NCBI GenBank assembly: GCA_030812955.1
Contig: JAUSTR010000001.1
Location: 434,001 to 498,000, forward strand
DNA: 64,000 nt
Direction: 5' to 3'
From: Bacillus alveayuensis
GTDB taxonomy: Bacteria; Bacillota; Bacilli; Bacillales; Aeribacillaceae
This document shows, one piece after another, positions 16,029 to 25,376 of the stretch. Position 1 is the stretch's first letter. Every line of letters begins with the position of its first letter. The notes below the pieces were generated by a model. That model saw only the letters and a program-made list of their open reading frames with translations, was not told the DNA's origin and did not search any database. The translations under genes were made by a program, and so were the position numbers.

Positions 16029-18590
16029 ATGACTGTTGGGCTAAATGAGCAATTAAAAATTGACGTGGACAAGTTGAATAAAGATATTAGCATATTTCCT
16101 CAAGTACATCCGATAACGGAGGATATGCATATTACCCATAAAGGTGTATCTCGACTTGTCATGCTGGATCGTTATGCCTTTAAAGATACGGAAAAAATTA
16201 CATTAACTGAGGGAGACTTTGTCGTTTTAACAATTAAAGAAGATCCAAAATTTCCAGCACGTGGTTTAGGATATATTTTAGAAATCGATTGGGAAAGCAA
16301 AAAAGCAAAAGTGCAAGTAGAGGAAGAGTTTCGTCATACGCTAGATCATCCAGAGGAAGCTGAGTCTGGCATTATTGTTCGCTCATTAGATGTCATTGAA
16401 AAACCGCTAGAAATTTACTATGAACAAATTGCCAAGCGAAATGCAACAGGATTGTCTGCCGTTGAAAAAACAGAGGAGAAGCGGCAGGAATGGTTTGAAA
16501 AATTTTATGAAGAATTAGTCAAATTAAACTTTATTCCTGCTGGCCGTGTCCTTTATGGTGCTGGATCCGGGACAGACGTTACGTATTTTAATTGTTATGT
16601 CATGCCGTTTATAAAAGATTCACGAGAAGGAATTTCTGAACACCGTAAACAGGTCATGGAAATTATGAGCCGTGGCGGAGGTGTAGGAACAAATGGTTCG
16701 ACACTACGACCACGTAACACTCTTGCTCGTGGTGTGAATGGTAAATCCTCTGGTTCCGTTTCTTGGTTAGATGATATTGCCAAGCTCACCCATCTTGTTG
16801 AACAAGGTGGTTCACGCCGTGGAGCGCAAATGATTATGTTAGCAGATTGGCATCCTGACATCATTGAGTTTATCGTTTCTAAGATGCAAAATCCGCGTAT
16901 TCTTCGTTATTTAATTGAAAATACAAATGACGAAGGAATAAAGAAAGCTGCTGAAGATAAATTAAAGTTTAAGCCGCTTTCCGAGCAAGAGCGTGAAATG
17001 TATCAAGGGATTGTGAACTTTAAAAACGTACCAGGTCGAGGAGGCTTTTCTGAAAAAATTATTAAAGATGCTGAATTAAAGCTTCGTTTAGGCGGCACAT
17101 ATACTGTTCATAATCCTGACTTTTTAACTGGTGCGAACATCTCTGTTTGCATCACAAACGAATTTATGCAAGCAGTGGAAGAAGATGCGGAGTACGAATT
17201 GCGCTTTCCTGACGTAGAAAGCTATGATGAAGAGGAAATGAAAATTTATAACGAAAAGTGGCATGAAGTCGGAGATGTCCGCGAATGGGAAAAAATGGGA
17301 TATAAAGTGCGCACATATCGCAAAATAAAAGCGAGAGAATTATGGAACTTAATTAACATTTGTGCAACTTATTCGGCAGAACCTGGAATCTTCTTCATCG
17401 ATAATGCAAATGAGATGACAAACGCAAAAGCATATGGACAAAAAGTCGTTGCCACAAACCCTTGTGGTGAACAGCCGCTTGCACCTTATAGTGTATGTAA
17501 TTTAGCAGCAGTCAATCTTGCTCAAATGGCGGATAAGAAAAATAAAACGGTTGATTTTGATCAATTAAAGCGCACGGTTGAAGTCGGAGTGAGAATGCAA
17601 GATAATGTCATTGACTCCACACCTTATTTCTTAGAGGAAAATAAAAAACAGGCACTTGGAGAAAGACGCATCGGCTTAGGGGTAATGGGCTTGCACGATT
17701 TATTAATTTATTGTGAAACAGAATACGGCTCTGAAGAAGGTAATAAACTTGTTGATAAAATTTTTGAAACGATTGCCACGACGGCTTATAGAGCTTCTAT
17801 TGAGTTAGCAAAAGAAAAAGGTAGCTTCCCGTTTTTAGTTGGGGAAACGGAAGAAGAAACGAAACGTTTACGTGAGGCATTTATTCATACAGGTTATATG
17901 AAGAAAATGCCAGAAGACATTCGTGAAGGTATCAAAAAATATGGTATTCGCAACTCCCATTTATTAACAGTTGCTCCAACAGGTAGTACGGGTACAATGG
18001 TAGGAGTGTCAACTGGTCTCGAACCATATTTCTCTTTCTCTTACTTCAGAAGTGGACGTCTCGGAAAATTCATTGAAGTGAAAGCAGATATCGTTCAGGA
18101 GTATTTAAATGAACATCCGGAAGCTGATCCAAATAATTTGCCACATTGGTTTGTATCTGCAATGGATTTAACACCAGAAGCACATGCAGATGTACAATGT
18201 GTGATTCAACGTTGGATTGACAGCTCCATTAGCAAGACTGTAAATGCACCAAAAGGATATACAGTAGACCAAGTAAAGAAAGTATATGAACGTCTGTATA
18301 AAGGTGGGGCAAAAGGCGGCACCGTTTATGTAGACGGTAGTCGTGATACACAAGTATTAAGTTTAAAGGCGGAAGAAAACACGTTTGAAGACGATCACCA
18401 AGTCGAAATGAAAGATAATAAAGGGAAAGTTGTTTTAATGAATACCGTTCAAGATCTCCGTTCCACAGATGTAACATTTGGAAATGAAATTGGGAATACA
18501 TGCCCTGTATGCCGCGAGGGTACAGTAGAAGAAATTGGTGGATGTAACACTTGTACAAATTGTGGCGCACAACTAAAATGTGGTTTATAG
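16029..18590 (+). CDS. nrdJ: Vitamin B12-dependent (class II) ribonucleotide reductase
   Basis: The 853-residue product is an adenosylcobalamin-dependent reductase that makes deoxyribonucleotides without oxygen or a small subunit. The first redox Cys is Cys189 (FNCYVMP). The thiyl-radical Cys479 is in NPCGEQP, with the partner Cys in SVCNLAAVNL. The C-terminal zinc-ribbon-like tail has CPVC and CNTCTNCG followed by a terminal CG. ATG 16029 follows AAGGGAG; the frame is open 15 codons upstream. It is not part of the B. subtilis order at this locus. The LexA box upstream points to SOS control. No cobalamin riboswitch is visible. Confidence 0.95.
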   Translation: MTVGLNEQLKIDVDKLNKDISIFPQVHPITEDMHITHKGVSRLVMLDRYAFKDTEKITLTEGDFVVLTIKEDPKFPARGLGYILEIDWESKKAKVQVEEEFRHTLDHPEEAESGIIVRSLDVIEKPLEIYYEQIAKRNATGLSAVEKTEEKRQEWFEKFYEELVKLNFIPAGRVLYGAGSGTDVTYFNCYVMPFIKDSREGISEHRKQVMEIMSRGGGVGTNGSTLRPRNTLARGVNGKSSGSVSWLDDIAKLTHLVEQGGSRRGAQMIMLADWHPDIIEFIVSKMQNPRILRYLIENTNDEGIKKAAEDKLKFKPLSEQEREMYQGIVNFKNVPGRGGFSEKIIKDAELKLRLGGTYTVHNPDFLTGANISVCITNEFMQAVEEDAEYELRFPDVESYDEEEMKIYNEKWHEVGDVREWEKMGYKVRTYRKIKARELWNLINICATYSAEPGIFFIDNANEMTNAKAYGQKVVATNPCGEQPLAPYSVCNLAAVNLAQMADKKNKTVDFDQLKRTVEVGVRMQDNVIDSTPYFLEENKKQALGERRIGLGVMGLHDLLIYCETEYGSEEGNKLVDKIFETIATTAYRASIELAKEKGSFPFLVGETEEETKRLREAFIHTGYMKKMPEDIREGIKKYGIRNSHLLTVAPTGSTGTMVGVSTGLEPYFSFSYFRSGRLGKFIEVKADIVQEYLNEHPEADPNNLPHWFVSAMDLTPEAHADVQCVIQRWIDSSISKTVNAPKGYTVDQVKKVYERLYKGGAKGGTVYVDGSRDTQVLSLKAEENTFEDDHQVEMKDNKGKVVLMNTVQDLRSTDVTFGNEIGNTCPVCREGTVEEIGGCNTCTNCGAQLKCGL

Positions 18591-18596
18591 CAAATG

Positions 18597-18631
18597 ATTA
18601 GGGCTGAAGCTTGTTCAGCCCTAATTTTTTC
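18597..18631 (+). terminator. nrdJ terminator
   Basis: ATTAGGGCTGAA pairs with TTCAGCCCTAAT and is followed by a T-run. It is a strong intrinsic terminator. Confidence 0.85.
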
Positions 18632-18699
18632 TTCAGACTTGTTCTTGGGATACCTTGCTATTTTAATAAAACTAGTGTAAACTTGTAATGATTTTCTAA

Positions 18700-19164
<465 letters not shown>

Positions 19165-19197
19165 AAACAGTACACGAAGATTCGTACTGTTTTTTTA
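19165..19197 (+). terminator. mntR terminator
   Basis: AACAGTAC pairs with GTACTGTT around a 10-base loop, with a T-run. A second small hairpin CTCGG/CCGAG with a T-rich tail lies at 19279-19302. Confidence 0.7.
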
Positions 19198-19387
19198 TTT
19201 GGCAAAAAATTATATCATGGCAGCAGCAGCCAATTTTATTGGCATCGTTAGGCTATGGTTTTAATCCGCTTAAAAAACTCGGCAAACACCGAGCTTTCTT
19301 TATTTAACAAGGGAAATGAAAAATGGTCTAAAGGAAGGAGGAAACTCTTACAATAGATAAAAAGATGGAAAGAAAAGGGGAGAAGTG

Positions 19388-20266
19388 ATGTATATCGATG
19401 GTGTTTTTTCAGGTGGTGGTATAAAAGGATTTGCCTTAATAGGAGCTTATCAAGCGATTGAAGAACAGGGCATTCGTTTTGTCCGAGTAGCAGGAACAAG
19501 CGCCGGCTCCATTCTTGCCGCTTTTATTGCAGCAGGATATACAAGCAATGAAGTTTTCAATATCATGGAATCGATCGATTTAAAATTTTTTTTAGATGAA
19601 AGAAAAACGTTGATCCCTTCCAAGATCATGAAGTGGTTAACAATCTATTGGAAAATGGGTTTGTATAAAGGGGAGAATTTAGAAAATTGGCTGCACGAAA
19701 AATTAAAGGCAAAAGGGGTTACGACTTTTGCTGATTTAAAAAAAGGGGCTTTACGTGTAATCGCCTCTGATTTAACATATGGAAAAATGATTGTTTTACC
19801 CGATGATCTCGCTATTTATGACATAAACCCTGAAAATTTTTCTGTGGCGAGAGCAGTGAGAATGAGTTGTAGTTTGCCATACTTTTTTGAGCCTGTCCGC
19901 TTAAAAAGTAAAGGTGGAATTAGTATGGTCGTTGACGGTGGTGTTTTAAGTAATTTTCCAATTTGGTTATTTGACCAAACCCCAAAAAAAAGACCTGTCC
20001 TCGGAGTGAAACTCAGCGCTAGAGAAGAGGAGAGGCCAAAACATAAGATTTCAAATGCTTTTGAAATGTTTGGTGCTTTATTTGAAACGATGAAAGATGC
20101 GCATGATGCTCGGCACATTGCCACGAAGCATGAACGGAACATCGTTTTCATTCCAGTTGAAAATGCCCTTTCAACCGAATTTCATTTGACGGAAGAAAAA
20201 AAGAAAGAGCTCATCCAGCTAGGAAAAAGTAGAACAGAACAATTTTTTCGTAGGTGGTCCTATTGA
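19388..20266 (+). CDS. yqhO: Patatin-like phospholipase (YqhO)
   Basis: The 292-residue patatin-family acyl hydrolase has the oxyanion-hole motif GGGIKG near residue 9, nucleophile elbow GTSAG near residues 37-41 and the catalytic-dyad Asp in DGGVLSNFP. All catalytic features are intact. ATG 19388 is preferred to GTG 19385 because AAAAGGGG is well spaced. Cytosolic or membrane-peripheral lipid hydrolysis is expected, with unknown substrate. It is convergent with yqhP. Confidence 0.88.
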   Translation: MYIDGVFSGGGIKGFALIGAYQAIEEQGIRFVRVAGTSAGSILAAFIAAGYTSNEVFNIMESIDLKFFLDERKTLIPSKIMKWLTIYWKMGLYKGENLENWLHEKLKAKGVTTFADLKKGALRVIASDLTYGKMIVLPDDLAIYDINPENFSVARAVRMSCSLPYFFEPVRLKSKGGISMVVDGGVLSNFPIWLFDQTPKKRPVLGVKLSAREEERPKHKISNAFEMFGALFETMKDAHDARHIATKHERNIVFIPVENALSTEFHLTEEKKKELIQLGKSRTEQFFRRWSY

Positions 20267-20268
20267 TG

Positions 20269-20646
20269 TTAAAATAGTGTCCCATTTTTCTTTTTATTTT
20301 TTTTGCCTTCAATAACGGTAAGATGGGAGTGATCTCTTTTCTTTTTCAAAATGGCAGATTTTGAAGTCTTTCCGTATTGCTTTCCTTTTTTTAATGGATT
20401 TGAAGCTGCTCGATTTTTATATCTTCGTTTGGACTTCTTGGCCGCTTTCAAAAAAGCAGAATATTCACTATTCATTCGATTTCTTGTAGCGATTCGATAG
20501 ATGAAGATAATAACCCCAAGAACTATTGCCCAGATGATGAATTCTTTTATGAGCTCCATTGGCTGAACGATTAACTGATAGGCAAAGCCTAAAATGGCAA
20601 TAGAAAGGATTAAGTAGAAAATCGGATGAATACGATAACGGTTCAT
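20269..20646 (-). CDS. yqhP: YqhP-like membrane protein (SA1362 type), 125 aa
   Basis: The likely product is 125 residues from ATG 20646, preceded by GGGAGGTGG. The frame continues upstream into yqhQ, which is not likely to be used. Two membrane segments lie at about residues 9-28 and 35-52. A very basic C-terminal half follows, with many Lys/Arg pairs. This layout matches the small SA1362/YqhP family. The function is unknown. It is downstream of yqhQ on the same strand. Confidence 0.75.
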   Translation of the reverse strand: MNRYRIHPIFYLILSIAILGFAYQLIVQPMELIKEFIIWAIVLGVIIFIYRIATRNRMNSEYSAFLKAAKKSKRRYKNRAASNPLKKGKQYGKTSKSAILKKKRDHSHLTVIEGKKNKKKNGTLF

Positions 20647-20716
20647 CAAAGTCCACCTCCCGTATATCGTTATACAATAGCTTATTAAAAAACAACAGAT
20701 AAGTTGCGGATTCTCC

Positions 20717-21652
20717 TTACACAATCTGTTCTGTATTTTTGTTTTTTTCCTCTAAATGTAACAGTTTATGAAAACTGGCGATAGCAACTTCAATTTGATC
20801 GTCTGTCGGCTCTTTAGTTGTTAACAGCTGCAGCCATAAACCTGGATAACCAAGATATTTAAATAGTGGTTTATGACGAAGCTTGTTTGTTAATTGCAGC
20901 ACTTCAAAAGAAACCCCAAGAACTACTGGTATGAGGGCTAAACGATTCAAAATTCTCAAGTACAATGGTTCTGTAGGTACAAGCATGTAAATAAAGACCC
21001 CAACAATAACGGTAAATAATATAAAGCTAGAGCCGCAACGATAATGTAATCTTGACTGCTGCCGAACATGTTCAATAGTTAAAGGCACATTATTTTCATA
21101 GGCATTAATGACTTTATGTTCAGCGCCATGATACTGAAAAACTCGTTTAATTAAAGGTGTTAACGAGATCATATAAATGTACCCTAATAACAAAATTAGT
21201 TTAAAAAAACTTTCCAACAATATTTGGCCAATATCACTTGAAATAATCGGAAGAAATAAAGCAGCTAAAAAAACTGGAATAAGCGTAAAAATAAATTTCC
21301 CAAAAATAAACGATAAAACACCTACAGCGGCAACCCCTAAAACCATCGATAGTCTAGACTCTTTTTGATCAGCGATGTTATCGTCATCTTTCGGATCAAC
21401 ATCGTACCGTTCGGAAGAGAATTGAAGATGTTTTGAACCGTTTGCACTAGCTTCAATAATGGCCATAACTCCACGAATAAAGGGGATTTTTTTTAACTTA
21501 GCAATGGTAGGATTTTGTTTTCGGGGTGTATGAAAAAAATCAATAGATTGATCTTGTCGACGAATCGCCGTGACGTAATGATTCTTTCCTCCGAACATTA
21601 CCCCTTCTATAACAGCCTGCCCACCATAAGTAATCTTTTTCTCTGTTGTCAT
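20717..21652 (-). CDS. yqhQ: DUF1385 membrane protein (YqhQ)
   Basis: The 311-residue product starts at ATG 21652 (TAGGTAGG, 9 bases spacing); ATG 21658 is also possible. It opens with the family signature KITYGGQAVIEGVMFGG. It carries about four membrane segments (near residues 105-140, 145-165, 205-225 and 230-255) and the conserved YHGAEHKVINAYE and LHYRCGSSFI between them. The His/Glu/Cys residues there suggest metal binding or catalysis. DUF1385 proteins have no settled biochemical role. Confidence 0.88.
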   Translation of the reverse strand: MTTEKKITYGGQAVIEGVMFGGKNHYVTAIRRQDQSIDFFHTPRKQNPTIAKLKKIPFIRGVMAIIEASANGSKHLQFSSERYDVDPKDDDNIADQKESRLSMVLGVAAVGVLSFIFGKFIFTLIPVFLAALFLPIISSDIGQILLESFFKLILLLGYIYMISLTPLIKRVFQYHGAEHKVINAYENNVPLTIEHVRQQSRLHYRCGSSFILFTVIVGVFIYMLVPTEPLYLRILNRLALIPVVLGVSFEVLQLTNKLRHKPLFKYLGYPGLWLQLLTTKEPTDDQIEVAIASFHKLLHLEEKNKNTEQIV

Positions 21653-21913
21653 GTACATCAACCTACCTATCCCAATATAAGTATATGTTTATCATGGCAT
21701 TTTCTTTATGTTATTTATTCTACATAAAAGCTCTGAAAACCTCTAGATTGATGTGTTCTTCATACTAGAATTAAGGAAATTCACGTTTTTATCACTATAC
21801 CCTAAGTCGTTTATGTTTAATCAACCAAAATAAAGAAAATATAAAAAATACGCGGATTGACTGAAACATCAATTTTGATGGAAATGGACATAATATAAGT
21901 GGAGGTGATGAAC

Positions 21914-22444
21914 ATGACCGATCTGCAGAATGTTGAAAAAGCTCGTGAGGAAGGAAAAGAAAATCAAAAACTAGAACAAAATCAAAAAGAACCACCGATG
22001 TCTATTTTTGCAAAAGTGATGTTGATAGGTTTTGTTGGTGGAGTTTTTTGGAGTTTTATCGGTTATATAGCCTACATATTTCATTTTACGAAAATTAGTC
22101 CTAATCTCATTTTAACACCATTTGCTGTCGGAGACTGGAAATACGATACAATTGGAAATGTTATTGGGATATTGCTAAATGGCCTTATGTCGATTCTTGT
22201 AGCCCTTTTGTATTATGTAACTTTAAAAAAATTTTTGTCATTGTGGTCAGGTATCTTGTTTGGTGTTGTTCTGTGGGTATTCGTTTTTTATGTGTTAACA
22301 CCGATATTTCCAAATTTAGACTCTTTTACAAAATTGGATGTCAATACAAATGTTACATCCATATGTATGTTTATTTTATTTGGTGTGTTTGTTGGATACT
22401 CCATTTCCTTTGAACATAACGAATTAACTGTCAAGAAACAATAA
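21914..22444 (+). CDS. yqhR: YqhR family membrane protein, 176 aa
   Basis: The likely start is ATG 21914 after GTGGAGGTGATG. A charged N-terminal tail of about 35 residues precedes four membrane segments (about residues 38-60, 78-102, 108-130 and 143-165). This matches YqhR, a conserved Bacillaceae membrane protein without known function. It is divergent from yqhQ. The 261-base gap between them is AT-rich and holds no other clear feature. Confidence 0.8.
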   Translation: MTDLQNVEKAREEGKENQKLEQNQKEPPMSIFAKVMLIGFVGGVFWSFIGYIAYIFHFTKISPNLILTPFAVGDWKYDTIGNVIGILLNGLMSILVALLYYVTLKKFLSLWSGILFGVVLWVFVFYVLTPIFPNLDSFTKLDVNTNVTSICMFILFGVFVGYSISFEHNELTVKKQ

Positions 22445-22585
22445 GGATGTTTTGTTTTATAAGGTTATGGTAGAATGTTCTTTGATTGAACATTCTTTTT
22501 TCGTTTCCTATATATCAATTCTCTATAAAAGTTTTATTATTATACAAATGGAAGAAGATAGAATCTATTAGGAAAGGTGTCAAAA

Positions 22586-23047
22586 ATGGTGAAAATTCTT
22601 GTGCTGAATGGTCCGAATTTAAATCGACTTGGTGTTCGCGAACCGGCAGTATATGGGAAGAAAACGTTAAAAGATTTAGAAGAAGATTTATGCCAATTTT
22701 CAAAAAACGAAAAGGTTCAGTTTTCCTTTTTTCAATCGAACCATGAAGGGGATGTAATTGATGCCATTCACGATGCTGAAGAACGTTTTGATGGCATTAT
22801 TTTAAATCCTGGTGCTTTTACACATTATAGTTATGCCATACGGGATGCGATTAGTAGTGTCTCGATTCCAGTCGTAGAAGTTCACATTTCAAATGTCCAT
22901 AATCGAGAGTCATTTCGACATCATTCTGTAACAGCACCTGCAACGATCGGTCAAATCGTAGGATTTGGCTTTTATGGATATCAACTAGCTGCACAAGCAT
23001 TAATCCATCATATAAGGGGGAATGAAGGTGAAATTACAGAAAATTAG
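22586..23047 (+). CDS. aroQ: 3-dehydroquinate dehydratase, type II
   Basis: The 153-residue type II enzyme dehydrates 3-dehydroquinate to 3-dehydroshikimate. The N-terminal LNGPNLNRLGVREPAVYG carries the catalytic Arg17 and Tyr23. The central FFQSNHEGDVID and EVHISNVHNRESFRHHS contain the active-site His and substrate contacts. ATG 22586 follows AAAGGTG. It works in the same pathway as AroK upstream. The end overlaps the yqhT start by about 20 bases. Confidence 0.95.
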   Translation: MVKILVLNGPNLNRLGVREPAVYGKKTLKDLEEDLCQFSKNEKVQFSFFQSNHEGDVIDAIHDAEERFDGIILNPGAFTHYSYAIRDAISSVSIPVVEVHISNVHNRESFRHHSVTAPATIGQIVGFGFYGYQLAAQALIHHIRGNEGEITEN

Positions 23048-24089
23048 AGAACGTCTTGAAGAACTTGGAATTGATGGCCTGTTAATCACCAATTCCTACA
23101 ATAGACGTTACATGACAGGGTTTACAGGAACGGCTGGTGTGGCGTTAATAGCTAAGAGTCATTCTGTCTTTATTACCGATTTTCGTTACGTCAAACAGGC
23201 AGAGGAACAAGTAAAAGGCTTTGAAATAGTAGAGCATAAAGGAATGATCGCTCACGAAGTGGCAATCCAAGCTAATAAAATTGGTATAAAAAAGCTTGGA
23301 TTTGAAGAGAGGGACATGACCTATTCCGATTATAAGATTTACGAAAAAGTTTTAGAAAATATACAGCTTGTGCCTGTTTCCAATGCAGTTGAAAAGTTAC
23401 GCTTGATTAAGACGAACGAAGAGATTAAGATATTAAAGGAAGCAGCTGAAATTGCCGATGCAGCTTTTTCTCATATATTAAATTTTATCCGTCCAGGGCT
23501 CAAAGAGATTGAAGTAGCTAATGAACTCGAATTATATATGCGTAAACATGGTGCTAGTTCATCCTCTTTTGACATCATTGTTGCATCAGGATACCGCTCC
23601 GCATTGCCGCACGGTGTTGCCAGCGAAAAAGTCATTGAAAAAGGAGAGCTTGTTACCTTGGACTTTGGAGCGTATTATAAAGGATATTGCTCCGATATTA
23701 CTCGAACAATTGCTGTCGGTGAACCTGATCAAGAACTGAAAAAGATTTATCAAATTGTATTAGAAGCACAGCTTTGTGGAATGAAAAACATCAAGCCAGG
23801 AATGACTGGAAGACAAGCAGATCAACTGACTAGAGAATACATAACGGAAAAGGGATATGGTGACTATTTCGGACATTCAACAGGGCATGGAATTGGCTTA
23901 GAAGTACATGAAGGCCCAACATTATCTGTTCGTTCTGATATTGTTTTAGAACCTGGAATGGTTGTGACGGTCGAACCGGGAATTTATCTACCTGGAAAAG
24001 GTGGCGTACGAATAGAGGATGACACAGTATTAACAGCTACAGGAAATGAATCACTTACTCATTCATCGAAGGAATTAATCATTTTATAA
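23028..24089 (+). CDS. yqhT: Xaa-Pro aminopeptidase family M24 (YqhT)
   Basis: The 353-residue product starts at GTG 23028, 7 bases after AAGGGGG, which matches the B. subtilis YqhT length. A creatinase-type N-terminal domain is followed by a pita-bread M24 domain. Its metal ligands are in TLDFGAYYKGYCSDITR (two Asp), GHSTGHGIGLEVHE (His), TVEPGIYL (Glu) and RIEDD (Glu). It probably cleaves X-Pro peptides in the cytosol. It is co-transcribed with aroQ and placed before efp, the factor that helps ribosomes through proline runs. Confidence 0.92.
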   Translation: MKLQKIRERLEELGIDGLLITNSYNRRYMTGFTGTAGVALIAKSHSVFITDFRYVKQAEEQVKGFEIVEHKGMIAHEVAIQANKIGIKKLGFEERDMTYSDYKIYEKVLENIQLVPVSNAVEKLRLIKTNEEIKILKEAAEIADAAFSHILNFIRPGLKEIEVANELELYMRKHGASSSSFDIIVASGYRSALPHGVASEKVIEKGELVTLDFGAYYKGYCSDITRTIAVGEPDQELKKIYQIVLEAQLCGMKNIKPGMTGRQADQLTREYITEKGYGDYFGHSTGHGIGLEVHEGPTLSVRSDIVLEPGMVVTVEPGIYLPGKGGVRIEDDTVLTATGNESLTHSSKELIIL

Positions 24090-24172
24090 CTAAACGGACA
24101 TGAGTCGTATGGACGATACGATGTAGACAGTTGTGCTTCGTACTTATAAAATCTATTATAGGAGGATATTTT

Positions 24173-24730
24173 ATGATTTCTGTTAACGATTTTCGAACTG
24201 GTTTAACCATTGAAGTCGATGGTGGAATTTGGAGAGTACTGGATTTTCAACACGTAAAACCAGGAAAAGGAGCTGCTTTTGTCCGTTCAAAATTACGTAA
24301 CTTGCGTACAGGAGCGATCCAAGAGAAAACGTTCCGTGCTGGTGAAAAAGTAGCTCGTGCGCAAATCGACACACGTAAAATGCAATATTTATACGCAAAT
24401 GGTGACCAGCATGTATTTATGGATACAGAAACATATGAGCAAATTGAACTAAGCAGCTCCCAAATCGAACATGAATTAAAATTTTTAAAGGAAAACATGG
24501 AAGTACATATAATGATGTTCCAAGGTGAAACGATCGGTATTGATTTACCAAATACTGTTGAGTTAACGGTAACTGAAACAGAACCTGGCATTAAAGGAGA
24601 TACAGCATCTGGTGGTTCTAAACCAGCTACGTTAGAAACAGGTCTTGTTGTTCAAGTGCCATTCTTCGTGAATGAAGGAGATGTTTTAGTTATTAATACT
24701 GCCGACGGAACATATGTATCTCGTGCTTAA
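24173..24730 (+). CDS. efp: Translation elongation factor P
   Basis: The 185-residue product has the three EF-P beta domains and relieves ribosome stalling at polyproline. Lys32, at the tip of the [10 protein letters not shown] loop, is the position that carries 5-aminopentanol in B. subtilis. The EF-P signature near residues 150-169 is recognisable ([19 protein letters not shown] region). ATG 24173 follows AGGAGGATATTTT. A small hairpin (CGTAT/ATACG) lies in the gap after yqhT. Confidence 0.97.
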   Translation: MISVNDFRTGLTIEVDGGIWRVLDFQHVKPGKGAAFVRSKLRNLRTGAIQEKTFRAGEKVARAQIDTRKMQYLYANGDQHVFMDTETYEQIELSSSQIEHELKFLKENMEVHIMMFQGETIGIDLPNTVELTVTETEPGIKGDTASGGSKPATLETGLVVQVPFFVNEGDVLVINTADGTYVSRA

Positions 24731-24734
24731 TTGC

Positions 24735-24758
24735 AAAACCCCTAAATAAGGGGTTTTT
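24735..24758 (+). terminator. efp terminator
   Basis: AAAACCCCT pairs with AGGGGTTTTT around a short loop, five bases after the efp stop. Confidence 0.85.
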
Positions 24759-24764
24759 ATTTTT

Positions 24765-24829
24765 GGCTCTTTTCTAAAAGATTGTTGCTTTACCATAGCT
24801 TTTCGACTGTCCAAGCAAGCGACACCTTT
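24765..24829. repeat. Repeat family A, copy 3 (left part only)
   Basis: The first 25 bases are identical to copy 1, followed by TAGCTTTTCGACTG as in copy 2. The right arm is missing, so this is a truncated copy. It overlaps the 3' end of a small minus-strand reading frame. Confidence 0.65.
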
Positions 24830-24927
24830 TTTCTTTTTTGCACTTTTCGATATACATAAAATGGCAATATCACATAAACAGAAAAACCAACTAACCACTG
24901 TAATCCCTCATAAATATGTATAAACAA
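24790..24927 (-). CDS. Candidate small membrane protein, 45 aa, end supplied by repeat A
   Basis: A frame from TTG 24927 to TAA 24790 encodes a 45-residue peptide. It has a hydrophobic segment (about residues 9-26, LQWLVGFSVYVILPFYVY) and a basic flank (RKVQKRKK), which looks like a real membrane peptide. GGGGGTGGGG lies just upstream as a possible ribosome binding site. The last 11 or so codons lie in the truncated repeat A, so the original C-terminus may have been replaced. I recognise no family. Apart from this frame, the terminator and the repeat, I see nothing else in the efp-yqhV gap. Confidence 0.35.
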   Translation of the reverse strand: MFIHIYEGLQWLVGFSVYVILPFYVYRKVQKRKKVSLAWTVEKLW

Positions 24928-25038
24928 ATATCCCCACCCCCATTATTTAGTATACTTTAAAGTTTTAATTTCTTTACATGTTTTATGTTCGTTGCTCATA
25001 CATTTTACTAAAGTAAAGACAATGAAGGAGGTCCCAAA

Positions 25039-25308
25039 TTGAATAAATTGGATCCAGCAGTTTTCTCTATGGCGGGACTTCGTTTTCTTTCCTCTATGAT
25101 AGAGCTTATTGCGGCTATTCTTATACTATTGACGAACAACGTGAAAAAGGCGGTCGCAATAAATTCAATTTTAGCGATGATCGGACCGTTTATTTTTATC
25201 ATTACGATGACAATTGGTGTTTTTCAACTAGCTGATCAATTATCCTATTCAAAACTAGTTTTGATCTTTATTGGAGTGTGTTTTATTTTATTTGGCATTT
25301 TCAAATAA
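25039..25308 (+). CDS. yqhV: YqhV family membrane protein (DUF2619), 89 aa
   Basis: The 89-residue product starts at TTG 25039 behind AAGGAGGT. Three membrane segments are visible (about residues 16-34, 40-61 and 68-88). Composition and place just before spoIIIAA match YqhV (DUF2619). No biochemical function is known. The sigma-E promoter for the spoIIIA operon begins a few bases after its stop. Confidence 0.82.
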   Translation: MNKLDPAVFSMAGLRFLSSMIELIAAILILLTNNVKKAVAINSILAMIGPFIFIITMTIGVFQLADQLSYSKLVLIFIGVCFILFGIFK

Positions 25309-25314
25309 AGAATG

Positions 25315-25343
25315 GTCATATTGTGTCCAAGCTAGCATACATT
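25315..25343 (+). promoter_or_regulatory. Sigma-E promoter of the spoIIIA operon
   Basis: GTCATATT (25315-25322), a 13-base spacer and CATACATT (25336-25343) fit the mother-cell sigma-E consensus in both boxes. It lies 34 bases before the spoIIIAA start, and the operon is known to be sigma-E dependent in B. subtilis. Confidence 0.75.
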
Positions 25344-25376
25344 GGAAGTAACAATTCATGTCAAGAGGGGGGGAGA

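Noticed and set aside
19206..19307. Open frame after mntR that reads like a protein tail (WQQQPILLASLGYGFNPLKK)
   Set aside because: No start codon or ribosome site and I recognise no family; the end overlaps a CTCGG/CCGAG hairpin. At most a gene remnant.
24686..24898. Longer minus-strand frame over the efp end (70 aa)
   Set aside because: It runs antisense through the efp coding end and terminator. The +1-shifted frame 24790-24927 has the better membrane-protein character.
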